A stretch of DNA of 64,000 bases, taken from positions 16,254-80,253 of the forward strand of contig VSDK01009460.1 of NCBI GenBank assembly GCA_009767595.1, given 5' to 3'. A program made the position numbers and the translations under genes. The notes beneath the pieces are model-generated. The model ran no database searches. It was not told the DNA's origin and saw only the letters and a list, made by a program, of their open reading frames with translations. Each line of letters opens with the position of its first letter. Within the stretch, counting starts at the first letter, position 1. Positions 38,121-48,509 of this stretch are shown piece after piece. This DNA is from Symbiodinium kawagutii (Eukaryota; Sar; Dinophyceae; Suessiales; Symbiodiniaceae).

Positions 38121-38466
38121 CCCTCGCATCACTTCACCATTAACAGATTCTCATAAACATGGTGGCAACAAAGTTGGAACTCTTGTTTATCAAGGTGCAA
38201 AACAAAGTCGGAATCGCCAGTATTGCAAGTCTCAGGATATGCCACGGACTGAACCAGGGCCGAAATGACATCTATATTCCGTTACAGGCTCTATCACCTT
38301 GGGTGATGAGCTTTCAAGTTCTCTAACTTCTCCCACCATGTTACTGCAAACATCTGTAAGCGTTTCATTCCAGCCATGCGACTTTTCTGCTTTATGCGCA
38401 TTCTCAAGACCTTCATTTGCAACTTGGCTGTCTTCCTCTGAAAGGCTAGTCAGTGCCTACTCTCGG
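38121..38466 (-). pseudogene. Duplicated exon-like block, copy 2 (decayed)
   Basis: Clearly homologous to 37611-37960 (shared GATGAGCTTTCAAGTTC, TTCATTCCAGCCATGCGACT and CAACAAAGTTGGAACTCT). An extra base in GAAAAGTCGC, a 3-base loss in the TGTAAGCG word and a local insertion near 38262-38282 disrupt the frame, so it is a decayed duplicate. Confidence 0.6.
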
Positions 38467-38481
38467 GCAGTGATTTTAGTG

Positions 38482-38576
38482 GCTGGGGGGCATTGAACCA
38501 AGCTCGGGGAGGAGCATGCTCAATAGCTTCGCGGCGCACATGCTCCTCCCCGACCTGGGTTCAATGCCCCTCCAGC
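38482..38576. repeat. Long hairpin, about 37-bp arms
   Basis: GCTGGGGGGCATTGAACC then AGCTCGGGGAGGAGCATG (38482-38518) pairs with CATGCTCCTCCCCGAC then GGGTTCAATGCCCCTCCAGC (38539-38576), with a few mismatches and a loop of 20 nt. No gene overlaps it. Confidence 0.9.
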
Positions 38577-38714
38577 GAAGAGTAAACCACACCAGTGATG
38601 CTGCTTGCCCCATTGCTCCGCCCTTGTATGGCAGGTGAGATAGACATCTGCCGATTTAGGGGGATGTTCATCCTATGTTCATTGTGAAGTTTCTCAAAGG
38701 TGTACCTGGCCCAT

Positions 38715-38815
38715 CATGGTCAGTTGTGGCTTTCCAGCTGTGAGATCTTTCTGAATCTGCTTGGAGATGGAACCTGCACGTTGCATGGCTCCCGATCTTC
38801 AGGCATCAGATCTGC
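38715..38815 (-). CDS. Candidate exon, unrecognised
   Basis: A minus-strand frame reads D-L-M-P-E-D-R-E-P-C-N-V-Q-V-P-S-P-S-R-F then R-K-I-S-Q-L-E-S-H-N and stops. It lies downstream of the TRM5 exons on the same strand, but no TRM5 C-terminal motif is visible, so membership is only possible. Confidence 0.35.
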
Positions 38816-38907
38816 GGACCATCAGTCCCCAATGCGTTCTTGTCGAACTGTATTTTCAGTCATACATAAGCTGCCCCACGGAATGCTGCGTAGCTTACAG
38901 TGGCTGA

Positions 38908-38988
38908 GGGGGTTCTCAAAAATGAGGAACCCCAAAATCATCATCTTATGGGCTTCCCACGGGTTCCCTATGAGCTTGAGAAACCACC
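38908..38988. repeat. Family-1 TIR element, diverged
   Basis: GGGGGTTCTCAAAAATGAGG to TGAGCTTGAGAAACCACC. Confidence 0.75.
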
Positions 38989-39202
38989 AAATCCACAATC
39001 TCTCCGAAAGCGCTTGGAACACAGGAGAAGGGCCGCGTGAGATCTAAAACTTGGGACTGGTAAACCCCTGAAAGGTCAAACCATGTGACACAACGAAAAA
39101 CCACGTGCCATGAAACCATCATTCCAAACAGCCAAATTTTCGGAGAGTACCCCAACAACCACTGATCACAATTGATCACGAGCCGACGCAGCTTAGCTTG
39201 GC

Positions 39203-39328
39203 CTGCGGGAGCTTGTTGATCCGCGCACAGTGGCGAAGCCAATGAATGGATGCGGGGTTCAGGTCGTTGGCATGCGCGACCAAACCCGTTGGGCCCAGTT
39301 TGATGGTTGGAATGGAGAAGGGCCCAAC
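39203..39328 (-). CDS. TRM5: TRM5-family tRNA methyltransferase, exon with AdoMet site
   Basis: 42 codons, phase 0 to 0, between acceptor CAGCTGAG and donor CCGCAG then GCCAAG (GC type). It encodes V-G-P-F-S-I-P-T-I-K-L-G-P and H-A-N-D-L-N-P-A-S-I-H-W-L. These match the TRM5/TYW2 signatures (A-G-V-G-P-F-A-I-P and A-N-D-L-N-P-x-S), which bind S-adenosylmethionine. The enzyme methylates N1 of guanosine-37 in tRNA. It is the last exon recognised; the catalytic C-terminal N-L-P-A block was not found downstream. Confidence 0.88.
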
Positions 39329-39791
39329 CTCAGCTGGCAGTTCAGCTTCCCAAGTGAGGTGGATTGGTTTGTCACTGGTGCTGTTGGTGCCGGTTTCTGG
39401 CTGCGAAAAACGCACTCAATAACTATACTGAATCCAGCTATAGAGCTGATCATGTGTAAAATTCTCGAAGAATCGATCGCACATCTTTTTTGGATAAAAA
39501 TGAAATCCAATCTCCTGCATTTTTTGGGGGGCCACTGTGCCACCATCTCTGCTCTAGCCAGGTCTGAGGTGCATTCAGAGAGGGAAATAAATTGTTCCTA
39601 ACTGAGTTGTTCCTAAACCATCCCAAATGTTTAGGAATGTCTTAGGTGTGATCATTGTTCCTAAACCATGCCAATGTGTTTTTTTTACCCGGCAAGCTGA
39701 CCGTTTGAAGCAAATGACTTCCATTGATTTACTGTACTGATCTCTGTTGGTCATGGTGTTTCAGCATCTCTCGCCATCTGCACCAAGGAAC

Positions 39792-39881
39792 GCCACAGGT
39801 GCAATCTGCGATCACCGGCTTGGACACTGCTGCAGCAGTGGAAGGCTGGAGGAACAAGGCCTCTATGAGCCGACCATGCTC
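39792..39881 (-). CDS. TRM5: TRM5-family tRNA methyltransferase, exon
   Basis: 30 codons, phase 0 at both ends: E-H-G-R-L-I-E-A-L-F, then V-I-A-D-C-T-C-G. Joined to 39203-39328 it gives V-I-A-D-C-T-C-G-V-G-P-F-S-I-P, the family's motif I. Acceptor GTGAG, donor GGC then GTTCCT. Joined to 40504-40546 it gives W-N-S-R-L-Q-E-E-H-G-R-L, like the family's W-N-S-R-L-x-x-E-H-x-R-L. Confidence 0.88.
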
Positions 39882-39885
39882 CTCA

Positions 39886-40503
39886 CTCGATTGTGAAAGC
39901 CACGGTTGCGAAGTGCTTCAATCTTTCAGTTGGCTTTGTTTCCTCGGGAAGTACTTAAGTCAGAATAACCAATCATCCCCCCAAGTCAACGGTTGGCTCC
40001 TCCCAAAAAACAATCAGTGTTACTGTTTATGGGCCAGTGAACAATTTCGAGCAGCCACAAGCTATTGGTGCGAAGCCATTTCATGCTCTTCAACAGGTGG
40101 CACCCCTGACAATTGGTGGCTTCTGCGTGAAACACATGATCATTTGTGGATGCCTGGTGTGTATTGATAGACCTTGATCGAACCATCTGTGCACAACCCA
40201 TTTTTCCTTAGCTTGATGCTCTCCGGAATGACATCATGGAACTCTCAAATCCCCAATGTTGCATGGGATCGTCCTTAAAAAATCTTGCACCTCAAAGCGC
40301 GGATTCTCCCAATACAAGTCACCATACTTGGAGTATGTGCAAATGAAAATTCACATGGGCACCTCCCTACTTCACGCATCCTTGGCAAAGGTCAGAGATG
40401 ATGATTCATGGTGTCTGTTACGTGTTCCAAAACTTCAGAGTCCACGTGTCATACACTGCTACACCAGCTGAAACGCACACCCGATTCGGCCAATGCCAGG
40501 CTC
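39886..40503 (-). other. TRM5 intron with 7-bp direct repeat at its ends
   Basis: The intron runs from a GA donor (GAG then GAGCCT) to a GTGAG acceptor. GAGGAGC occurs across both junctions, so the donor and acceptor could slide. Short plus-strand open frames inside lack support. Confidence 0.6.
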
Positions 40504-40546
40504 CTCTTGCAAGCGAGAATTCCAGTAGACATCCCGATATTCAAAC
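40504..40546 (-). CDS. TRM5: TRM5-family tRNA methyltransferase, exon (GA donor)
   Basis: 43 nt, phase 1 to 0: F-E-Y-R-D-V-Y-W-N-S-R-L-Q-E. V-Y-W-N-S-R-L is a TRM5 hallmark. Acceptor TTCGAG; donor CAAGAG then GAGCCT. Confidence 0.87.
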
Positions 40547-41005
40547 CTCGAATTTCCCACTGTGCCATGGCAATAGCGCGTTTTGTGGAAGTATCATCCG
40601 TTGGGTGAGCATGCCAAAAAACGCTACCGGGGCCTTTGCTTACCGACATGTTGCTCTTGAACCATACCAATTCGGGCCATCACACTGGCCCCAAATGAAG
40701 CCAAGGAAATGTCTGCATTTATCTATTGCCCGGTCCCCTATCTTACTACCAATGCACTACAGCACAGCTTGGGAACAGCCACACAATTCATGCAAGAAGA
40801 ATGAATGAAAAACAAATTCAACAATCTGACAGTGCTGATGAATCAACAAGATGGCTTGATCCGCAAGACAGTCCCAGCGGCTAGAACTGCTGAAGCTCCA
40901 AAGTTGGACCTGGGCTCCAGACTCTATAAATGCTTCATAATCACATGATTTTCGGGATCCCCAAACTGGCTTGGGAAAAACAGTTGGATCTCCGGGGCTC
41001 CGCGC

Positions 41006-41088
41006 TCAAAGAAGCATTGGTGCTCCTTTAAGCGAACCACCGTGGACTCTTCTCCGGCCAAGTGCTCCATGGGAAAGGTCCGAAACTC
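41006..41088 (-). CDS. TRM5: TRM5-family tRNA methyltransferase, exon (GC donor)
   Basis: 83 nt, phase 0 to 2: E-F-R-T-F-P-M-E-H-L-A-G-E-E-S, then V-V-R-L-K-E-H-Q-C-F-F. It matches the family's F-R-x-F-x-M-E-x-L-A-G-E and E-H-x-C-x-F blocks. The donor is TTTGA then GCGCGG; the split GA+G codon joins exactly with 40504-40546 and keeps the usual spacing between H-x-C and V-Y-W-N. Confidence 0.88.
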
Positions 41089-41350
41089 CTCAGGCACGAT
41101 CGGCACAAGGCACGGCACCCAAGCCACTGGGGTCATCAGCATGGCCATCATCATCACAAGCGCCACCATCACAATCATCACCGGGATCAGCATCAACAAA
41201 ACCTCGAATCATCGCCATCTCTATGCAAAAGTGCAGCCCCATGCACCACACACAAACAACAAGAAGTTGAGCCAAAACGTACAGATCATAGCAGTCATGC
41301 CCTTCCGCTTGGCAGCGCCATAACTCGATCTCTTGCGGCTTCGTAGCTGT

Positions 41351-41386
41351 CTCGATCTTCCCCGTCTTGTTGACCACTGTCTTCAC
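41351..41386 (-). CDS. TRM5: TRM5-family tRNA methyltransferase, short exon
   Basis: 12 codons after a strong acceptor (TGCCTGCAG): V-K-T-V-V-N-K-T-G-K-I-E, the conserved T-V-V-N-K-T/I block. The 3' junction is ambiguous: the codon GAG is present on both sides of the intron (ATCGAGACAG and CCTGAGGAG), so the intron could start GA before the first GAG. Confidence 0.82.
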
Positions 41387-42218
41387 CTGCAGGCAGCAAC
41401 AAAACGCGCCGCTTGGTTGTTGTGGGACACCCGGGTCACCCTTCGGGTGCGCTGTTGAGGAGGTAGCATGAACAGAAGCTACGAGTGGAAAGATGAATCA
41501 ACTCGCTAACGCTACTGTTGAATGTTGACGAATTGTGGTTTATGATGGCTGAACTCCTGATTGGATTGGTGGTTTCAACTCCGAAAAAGAGTGGTCAAAA
41601 TGAGAAATTAATCATCGCAGGTGAGAAACAAAACGCTGGACCAAAGGATATCGTGGAGTGGATGGCAGCTGACACCACAAAAAAATGACTGATTTCATGA
41701 CCATTTCGATGTCTTGTGTCAAGGTCAAGGGATTACAGTACCAGAAAGAGCAGAAAGACAAAGGCTGCTGGATGGAGACCAGCAATTTTACAAACCCGGG
41801 AATTAAAGAGCTGTTTGGATGGAAAACATTCAATGGCTCCATACTAAGCCACACAGCCATTTAAGGTTTTGAGGTGGGTATTCTTGGAGTTTTGAGGAAG
41901 TAAAATCAAAGGTTGAAGCTTCCCCCATCTTTTTGGATTGATCTTAGCGAGAACCTTGGTCAACCCGCTGGGGCGGCTACGATCATTCCATCAGAATTTG
42001 GCCAATTCCCAACTCCCAACGCCCGGATTCACACCTTTGAACTCCTGGTTGGTGGGCAAGGTTGCCCCCTCCCAGGGGCAAAGTATGTGCAAAACGATTA
42101 GAAGCCATCATCATCCCCAGGTCTGGTTCCTGATCTCATTTGATGCTTTCCCTATGGGATCTTATCTGCACAGCGCCCACCCATGGCTCTCCGACGGCGG
42201 TCATTATCTCAGCCCAGC

Positions 42219-42290
42219 GGCGGATTTGTTCTTGTCCAGGATCACCTGTCCGATTAGACTCTTGTATGGCAGCTGCGAGTCCTCGTTCCG
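42219..42290 (-). CDS. TRM5: TRM5-family tRNA methyltransferase, exon (GC donor)
   Basis: 24 codons, phase 0 to 0: R-N-E-D-S-Q-L-P-Y-K-S-L-I-G-Q-V-I-L-D-K-N-K-S-A. L-P-Y-K-x-L-I-G-Q-V-x-L-D-K-N is the family's central N-terminal signature. Acceptor CAACTCAG; donor GCC then GCTGGG. Confidence 0.9.
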
Positions 42291-42776
42291 CTGAGTTGCT
42301 GGAAGTTGCTGGATGTCGCTCGCGACGGCAGGTTTCTGCCATGCTGGTTGTGGTCCATGGAGTCCATAAGAAAGCACTGGCTCATAGAGTCCAACATGAT
42401 CCACATATTTGTGCGTTCACTAAGAACCCGATATTCCTTGTTAACACACATGTAAGGTAATGGTACGGTCCTCCTTCAACCCGATTTTACCAGCCTATGA
42501 ACCGTCATCATGGATGGTTGGTATCAAGCCATATTTAGCCACTGACACTTGGTATATATCCCCTGTTCCTGTATGTTATCATCCCTATCTGTTGTCCACC
42601 ATCATCTCCATTACTAAGCGTGAGTTCTCAAACACTGGTCATTAACCCTTATTGACCAGTTATTAGCCAAAATGAAGTGAAGACCCTTTCCCAATATAGC
42701 CCAGAAAGTATTTCTTGGCCCCGGCTCCTGGGCCACTCAAAAACCAACACCAAAATTACTGCAGTCCAATGGCCCG

Positions 42777-42855
42777 GAGGTTGAGATGGGCGATATGGCC
42801 AGCTTGTTCAAAGGATGAGGGAACCTCCATCCCGGCAGGTAAGAGTTTCCTGGAG
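42777..42855 (-). CDS. TRM5: TRM5-family tRNA methyltransferase, exon
   Basis: 79 nt, phase 1 to 0: [19 protein letters not shown], then H-I-A-H-L-N-L, matching the family's L-L-P...[15 protein letters not shown]. The acceptor is CGCTGTCAG. The 3' junction shares CGG with the next exon's start (CTC-CGG-GCC against CAG-CGG-AAC), so the donor is either GC after CGG or non-canonical. Confidence 0.88.
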
Positions 42856-43690
42856 CTGACAGCGGAAGTGCTGTGCTGATCGCTAGGCAATCAGCACCCT
42901 TGGTGTGTGGTGCATCTGGCAAGCTTCCCATGACTGGAAAATATGGCTAAGAATTTCAACTATGATTCGCCGCTACGCATGAATCAAGCAGGTCATGGCG
43001 CTCTACAACAAGAAGAGGAGTGGGTAGCGTCATGCAGTTATCTATTCTACATCATTCTGGAGTATATGATCATCGCAACAAATACACGTGCAACGGCCTG
43101 CTTGGTTTAGACCCTCGCTGCAGGACAAAGAAACCAGCAAGCCAGTAATGTAAGACCTACGACCAATTTCAACGGTAAAACATCGAGATTGTTTGTCACA
43201 TGTAGCAACTAACTACAGGGACGACAGTGGTAAAACATACATGATTAATCAGTGTTTTATCTGATCCAGAATCAATGCCAATGCTCCCAAGGGCATCTGG
43301 CATACAACCGCAGTCAATAAATCATGACTTGTTTGGCTGACTCCGTTTATGCACTCCCTGCATGCAGAAGTCTCATCAACTTTGGAGGTCGTCGACATGG
43401 TTGCTCAACCGCCCTCTCCGGTAGTCGATTCTCAAAAAAAACCTTGATATACTCAACTATGAATGATTGATGTTGACTAGCTAACCAATTGATCGCCCAT
43501 TCTATACCGCAAATCACCATGGCTTTTAAGCATCATTCACTTCATTCTTCAGCATTGACAAAATCTCCTCCTTGTGTCAAACCACGGCAGTCCTCCCCCC
43601 CGGCTGCAGGTTTCATGCCAGTTCTTGCAGGTTTCAGGGTGACAGGGTTCCTTGGGGGATGTTGCTCAGCCCAAATTACCCATTTCTGTC

Positions 43691-43730
43691 CTCAGAACTT
43701 CCTCCGCAGTGAAGTGTTCGTAGCCTTCAG
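43691..43730 (-). CDS. TRM5: TRM5-family tRNA methyltransferase, earliest recognised exon (GA donor)
   Basis: 40 nt, phase 2 to 2: E-G-Y-E-H-F-T-A-E-E-V-L, like the family's Y-x-Y-W-T-A-E-E-V-L. Acceptor GATCGCAG; donor CTGAG then GACAGA. The split serine codon (AG + C) joins 42777-42855 exactly. The start codon and first exons lie upstream and were not found. Confidence 0.75.
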
Positions 43731-43739
43731 CTGCGATCA

Positions 43740-45480
43740 AATTGACCAATTGTCAAAGCTCTTGAAGCAGAGGTCGGCAGTGCTTCTAGCTATCATATCT
43801 ATACTGTAGTTATATCTAGTTAATCAACAAAGCACGCAGCTAGAAGATAATAGACAATAGGATATATCTCAGTTCTATCTTAAAATCATTGAGAATTCAT
43901 ATGCTTGCTCATCAAGCACGTGCTACGCACTTTCAGGTCACGATGCGTATTCGTGGGTTCGGAAACACACCAGCGATGCAGTTTTACCTTCCGCCCAGCG
44001 GCTCAAAGTCACTTGGAAGGTGCAAAGCTTTACCTGAGCACGGCCGGCGCGAGGTAAAAGTCGGGGTTGAGTTGATTGGTTGCTGGACCCAAAATAATCA
44101 TGGATATCCCTGGGCTCAAGTAATCCTGGTTGCTGGAACATGGATTAGATCAGTGCTGCTTCTGAATTTGCCCAAAAGAATCTCTTGGGTTTACCGTTTG
44201 GTCAAGGCACTCGTGGTAGCTCCAACTGGCTCTCCCTTTGAAAAAGCTAGAAGGATACCCCTGGCTCCTGGCCTTGCTCCCTCCCAACCAGCAGTCAGTT
44301 GTGATAGGCTATCACGACTCCACATCATTCTCTGTTGCTTTGTCCACCCCAACAGTGTTGTCGACGATGACCATGAGTGGCGCTATAGCATCCGACGACA
44401 GCAAGCAGCTAGCACATTTGCATCCTGATTGGCACCTGTCCCCAAAAGTAAAGCTGCCCAACAGTTCCGTTTCCAATCCTCACCCAACTTATCCAATGGA
44501 ACCTGTGGAGTTTCAGCCGCCCCCCGCAGCTATCTGCCGTCCCTGGTCAACAACTGCAGCCCGGTGGCAGCACCTGATGTCACCTGTTCCTGCAACCAAT
44601 CTCTTTCGGAGGGAAGATGTCCGATGTCTGAGATCGTCCTTCAAGCGTTTAGAGCTAGGAATGGACTTGGTCAATCCATCGCCAGTGATGCACGTGATAC
44701 TGGGATGCCAAGTTGCTGATGTGCCTGTGCCTTAATTAATCTCAATGAAGCTAATAGCTTCCAAACTCCAGAGTGTTCCTTGATAAAAAATAGTTAGATG
44801 GTGGTAAATGATTAAGAAACAATGCCAAGAATATCTCATACAGTAATGGTTCATCCAACCAGTCTGGCAATAGTTTATGCCAGCAGTTTGATAATAAATG
44901 CATGTATGTATATATAAATGTGCATAAATAATTAAAAAAAATATATATATATATATATGGTCAAGAAGAATACTAACATCTCATACATTAATGCTTAAAA
45001 TGTCAGCATAGCTCCAATCAGTCCCCAAGATTCCGCTGGAGTTTCTCCTTCAAAATCATTCGCCGGTGGTCCTTGACATCAGGATCAGCTTGGAGTTGTT
45101 GCTGGCCGCAGGCCTAAAAGCGTGTGAAGCAACGGAAACACCCAGCAAATGACCCGAGAAATCGAGCTAGCCAAACAATGGTGGTATAAGCGTTATGTCA
45201 TATTAAACCAATAACCAACCTATCATGTTGTCAAGCAATCTAGCCCATTGAAGCCAGCAAATGATCTGACAAATGCTAGAAAGTGTGTCAAGTCATGCGC
45301 CTGGTGCTAACTCCACAGCTACTACGCACTCGTTGATAGATTAAATCTACTACCAGACGCAGCTACTGGTAACGCGAATTCTGGAAATGAAACTACTGGT
45401 CAATTACGCATCATACACATTTCGAGCGCTCCGACTGAGCCGCTGGCTCTACATTTTTTCTGCGAGGCAGATTCAGCAAG
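43740..45480. other. Region with long open frames but no recognised gene
   Basis: Plus-strand frames at 43889-44428 (179 codons) and 44238-44735 (165 codons) overlap, and the minus strand is also open in places (44430-44720), as in GC-richer DNA. No motif or splice pair decides. From 44740 the sequence is AT-rich, with an AT tract at 44925-44960. Confidence 0.4.
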
Positions 45481-45739
45481 TGCGCAGCCAACCTGACACA
45501 GTTGCAGGTGTCACTGCGTCGTTCGGACGGTAGCGGGGATGGGAATCCTGAAGATGTGACAACCCGAAGGTTTTGAGGGTTTTGTTAACACCAAAAATGA
45601 ATGGCTCACGACAAAAAAAGAATGGCTTCTTACCAAAAATGATGAACGTACGGATGATTTGGGTGTACCCCCAGCTTCAAAGACACCATCAGGAAACCTC
45701 TGTTTGGGGGTACCCCCATTGTAAGACAACACCAGCTGG

Positions 45740-45895
45740 CTACTGCCTGGCTTGTGTCAACGCACCCAGCGCCTCTTGAGAAACTCCCCGGTGCGCCGCA
45801 CAGGCACCTGTGCAGCTCAGCCCCGCTGAAGCCACCAGCTTAGCTGCCACAGGGCTGGGGCTGGGGATGGGTGACCCTCCCCTTGCGGTCCATGG
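45740..45895 (-). CDS. Candidate exon, unrecogn­ised
   Basis: A GC-rich minus-strand frame reads G-G-S-P-I-P-S-P-S-P-V-A-A-K-L-V-A-S-A-G, then C-A-A-H-R-G-V-S-Q-E-A-L-G-A-L-T-Q-A. Edges uncertain. It is just downstream of 46140-46238 on the same strand. Confidence 0.4.
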   Translation of the reverse strand, partial: PWTARGGSPIPSPSPVAAKLVASAGLSCTGACAAHRGVSQEALGALTQARQ

Positions 45896-46139
45896 ACATC
45901 TCAAGTGAATGATATGAAGACAAGATCTGTTATAGTAGTCGTACATTCTTAAGATACATTCATTTCTTCACCTTATTCTACTAACGATGCATGCCTAATG
46001 ATCTCCAAATCACTGAGTCACTCGTTGCCACGCATTGACTTGGGGTCTTCCTAAGGAAACATCGCCCAGTGCAGCCCTTGGGAATCTTCCAAGCTCCTTG
46101 GTGAACCACGGATCTGCCACCCAGCAATCCAAGGGCCAC

Positions 46140-46238
46140 CTGGGAAGGCTCTGATGGCACCTCCAGGGCAAGGACCTCGAAGGACTCTTCGACTTTGGAT
46201 CGGTCCAGCTCCATGGCAGCAGGAGTTGATGCATCCAG
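46140..46238 (-). CDS. Candidate exon with good splice sites
   Basis: 33 codons, phase 0 to 0, between acceptor CGTAAACAG and donor TCCCAG then GTGGCC: L-D-A-S-T-P-A-A-M-E-L-D-R-S-K-V-E-E-S-F, then E-V-L-A-L-E-V-P-S-E-P-S-Q. Acidic and helical. The frame remains open past the donor to about 46010, so a longer exon is possible. Family unknown. Confidence 0.6.
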
Positions 46239-47134
46239 CTGTTTACGGGTCAGCCCCACAACAGATTGGTTCCAACATGTTCCAACCCATATAATCATTG
46301 ACTTCTGCTGTTTAAAGCTCTTGGTTCCAACCCCACGGAACTGCAGCCAATGTCTTGAGCATCATGCTGCTGCCGATGCTGCTGATGACGATAGTGGTAA
46401 TACGGTAATTCACACTGCGCGGAGAACAACAGATTTCACAATGAACCCACTGGGTGGGGGGAAGCCATCGTGGGCTAAGAAATGGACTGCCACTTCTCTT
46501 AGAAATCATCATGGAATCCTCTCTACATGGACATCTCCATAAATGGGGCTGGTGGAACCCAAGAAGCTGGTGATTACATCTCAGGGATAAAATCTGACCA
46601 ACAATGGCGTCGAGTTCGTGCTTCGTGGTTAAGTTCTCACAGTGCTGTGAGGAAAGGCTGCAGCATCCAGCTGTCCAACAAGCTTCTCGATGCTGCATCC
46701 ATGATCCAGCCCTAGTTAGAAATACGCAATCAGCTGAACCTGGACCTCCTTCGAATCAAGCCAAGACTCTGAGTTTGCCAGTTGGTGAAAAGTGATAAGT
46801 CAGGAGATGGATTATCATTCTTACAGGTGCTTCACCTGCTTTTCACACATGTACTAAACTGGATTACTTCATCTTGCAAGTGGGGTGAGAACTGATTAGC
46901 ATGACTGATTTGGAGCTTGACCTGAGTGAGGGGTATCTCTCCCACCTAAGGAAGTTGCAACACGCCTTTGGAAAGGAAACGCATGACATTCAGATTGTAT
47001 CGTTTCCAGAGTTTGGCGAACCCTCAGAGCTCAAATTTGGGCAGCATGAGCTCCGGCCGGAGTCATTCTACGGGAAAGAAAGCTTACGACGACGGCAAAT
47101 CACCATCACTAAGAAGTGCACCACCACCTATTTG

Positions 47135-47226
47135 GGTGTTTCTCAACCCCAAATCATCCTTTATATTCACCGTTTATACTAGTAGACCAACCATTTTTGG
47201 GGTTCCCTATGGCTTGAGAAACCACC
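47135..47226. repeat. Family-1 TIR element
   Basis: GGGTGTTTCTCAACCCCAAA to CCCTATGGCTTGAGAAACCACC core; a short internal deletion removed part of the left inner end. Confidence 0.75.
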
Positions 47227-47634
47227 TGTTTATTCGATGGTCAAATTCCGCCTTTTGCGGACGGTGCTGAACAGCTCGACCTACCATTCGGTTGCTTGAA
47301 GATTGTGACATGGTTGGCGATAGCATGGCTCACCTTCACTAAAGTTGGTGGATTTTGACCATAATCGTTGGGGTTTGAGTCAACATCCCTGCGAATCATC
47401 CCATAACAAACCAAACGAGTCCAACTGTTGGGATGCTCAGCCATCCAGTTTTGGCACGGTGGATTTTTACCATAGTCATTGTCTGGTTGGTGGTTCCAAC
47501 CCATCCCCAAATATCGGTCAATTAGATGAATAGTACCTTCTTTTCTTGATGATAAAATCATTTCTTTTCTTAATTAATTAGATTATTATCATAGCCATAA
47601 GTCTAATCATTAGATTAATGATGATCATCTCCAG

Positions 47635-47800
47635 GTATGGTAGACAGTGACCATCCAACACCTGTAGCAGGTTGGATCTTCCAGCAGACGATGGTTGGAT
47701 CACCCGCGAAGATGGCACCGGAGCTGCGGAGGCCGCAAGCACTGGGCACCGCCAACGTTGCCATCCACACCGCAAGAAGCGATCTGCTGTAGCACCTCAG
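47635..47800 (-). CDS. Candidate exon, possible beta-propeller
   Basis: A minus-strand frame includes S-S-G-A-I-F-A-G-D-P-T-I-V-C-W-K-I-Q-P-A-T-G, a strand-turn pattern like WD40. Two other frames, including a plus-strand one, are open too. Edges unresolved. Confidence 0.3.
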
Positions 47801-47899
47801 GAGGCGGCTGGGGATGTGATGCAAGCAATGCCTTGTGACAGCGGCAAGCCCACGAAGCTGGTAGATCCAATGGTTCTGGTAGATCTAATGGTAGATTAG

Positions 47900-48420
47900 C
47901 CATGGTAAGATTACATTTTTACTAATGGTTAATAGGGAGAATCATAGTTGATAGTGGTTGATGTTAGGGATAAAATGGTGAATTACACAGTTCATGGTTG
48001 AGTAATGGTTTGATTAGTAATGGTTCAAGAATGGCCAATAAGAATGGTTCGATATTGATTGATAGTGGGCTAGTGAGTGGTATTGATGAGTACCCACTAT
48101 GGTTAGTACTAGTAGATCTATTGGCTTACAAGTGATTGATACTAGATGATACTGGTAGTCTCTATTTAGATTGGATGGTTCATCATGCTCAGTTGAGATT
48201 ATTAATGGTAGATCCAATGATTCAATACTGGCGAATTAATAGTTGATAATAGGAATAATGATCAACAATAATGCTTAATAATGGGAGATCCATATTGATA
48301 GCTCTCTCTAAATTGGGGATTTACCACCAGCTATTTAAGGTAAACTGGCGCTAGCTTATTGACACGGATCTATGGGAACTCGAGCACCAACCCCTGATCT
48401 GGGGACACCGGTCCCGACCC
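47900..48420. other. Low-complexity spacer
   Basis: TGGTTAGTA, GATTGATAGTGG and similar words; no coding signal. Confidence 0.5.
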
Positions 48421-48509
48421 CAGAATCGCCTGGGGGCCTGCAGTACCTCTTCAGATCCCGGGTTAAGACTCTTTTGGTTCAATCAAATCAATGGAATCAG
48501 TATGTAATG

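Noticed and set aside
38482-38576. Possible tRNA because of GGTTCAATGCC, like a B box
   Set aside because: The sequence folds as one long hairpin, not a cloverleaf, and no A box or acceptor stem is present.
39724-40167. 147-codon plus-strand open frame
   Set aside because: It overlaps a firm TRM5 exon on the minus strand and its composition is Trp/Cys/Ser-rich without motifs.
40398-40808. 136-codon plus-strand open frame
   Set aside because: It covers the V-Y-W-N-S-R-L exon of TRM5 on the opposite strand and has no motif of its own.
45655-45725. GGGTGTACCCCC ... GGGGGTACCCCC as another family-1 copy
   Set aside because: The conserved TTTCTCAAAATAGGG end is absent; only the GGGTACCCC word is shared.
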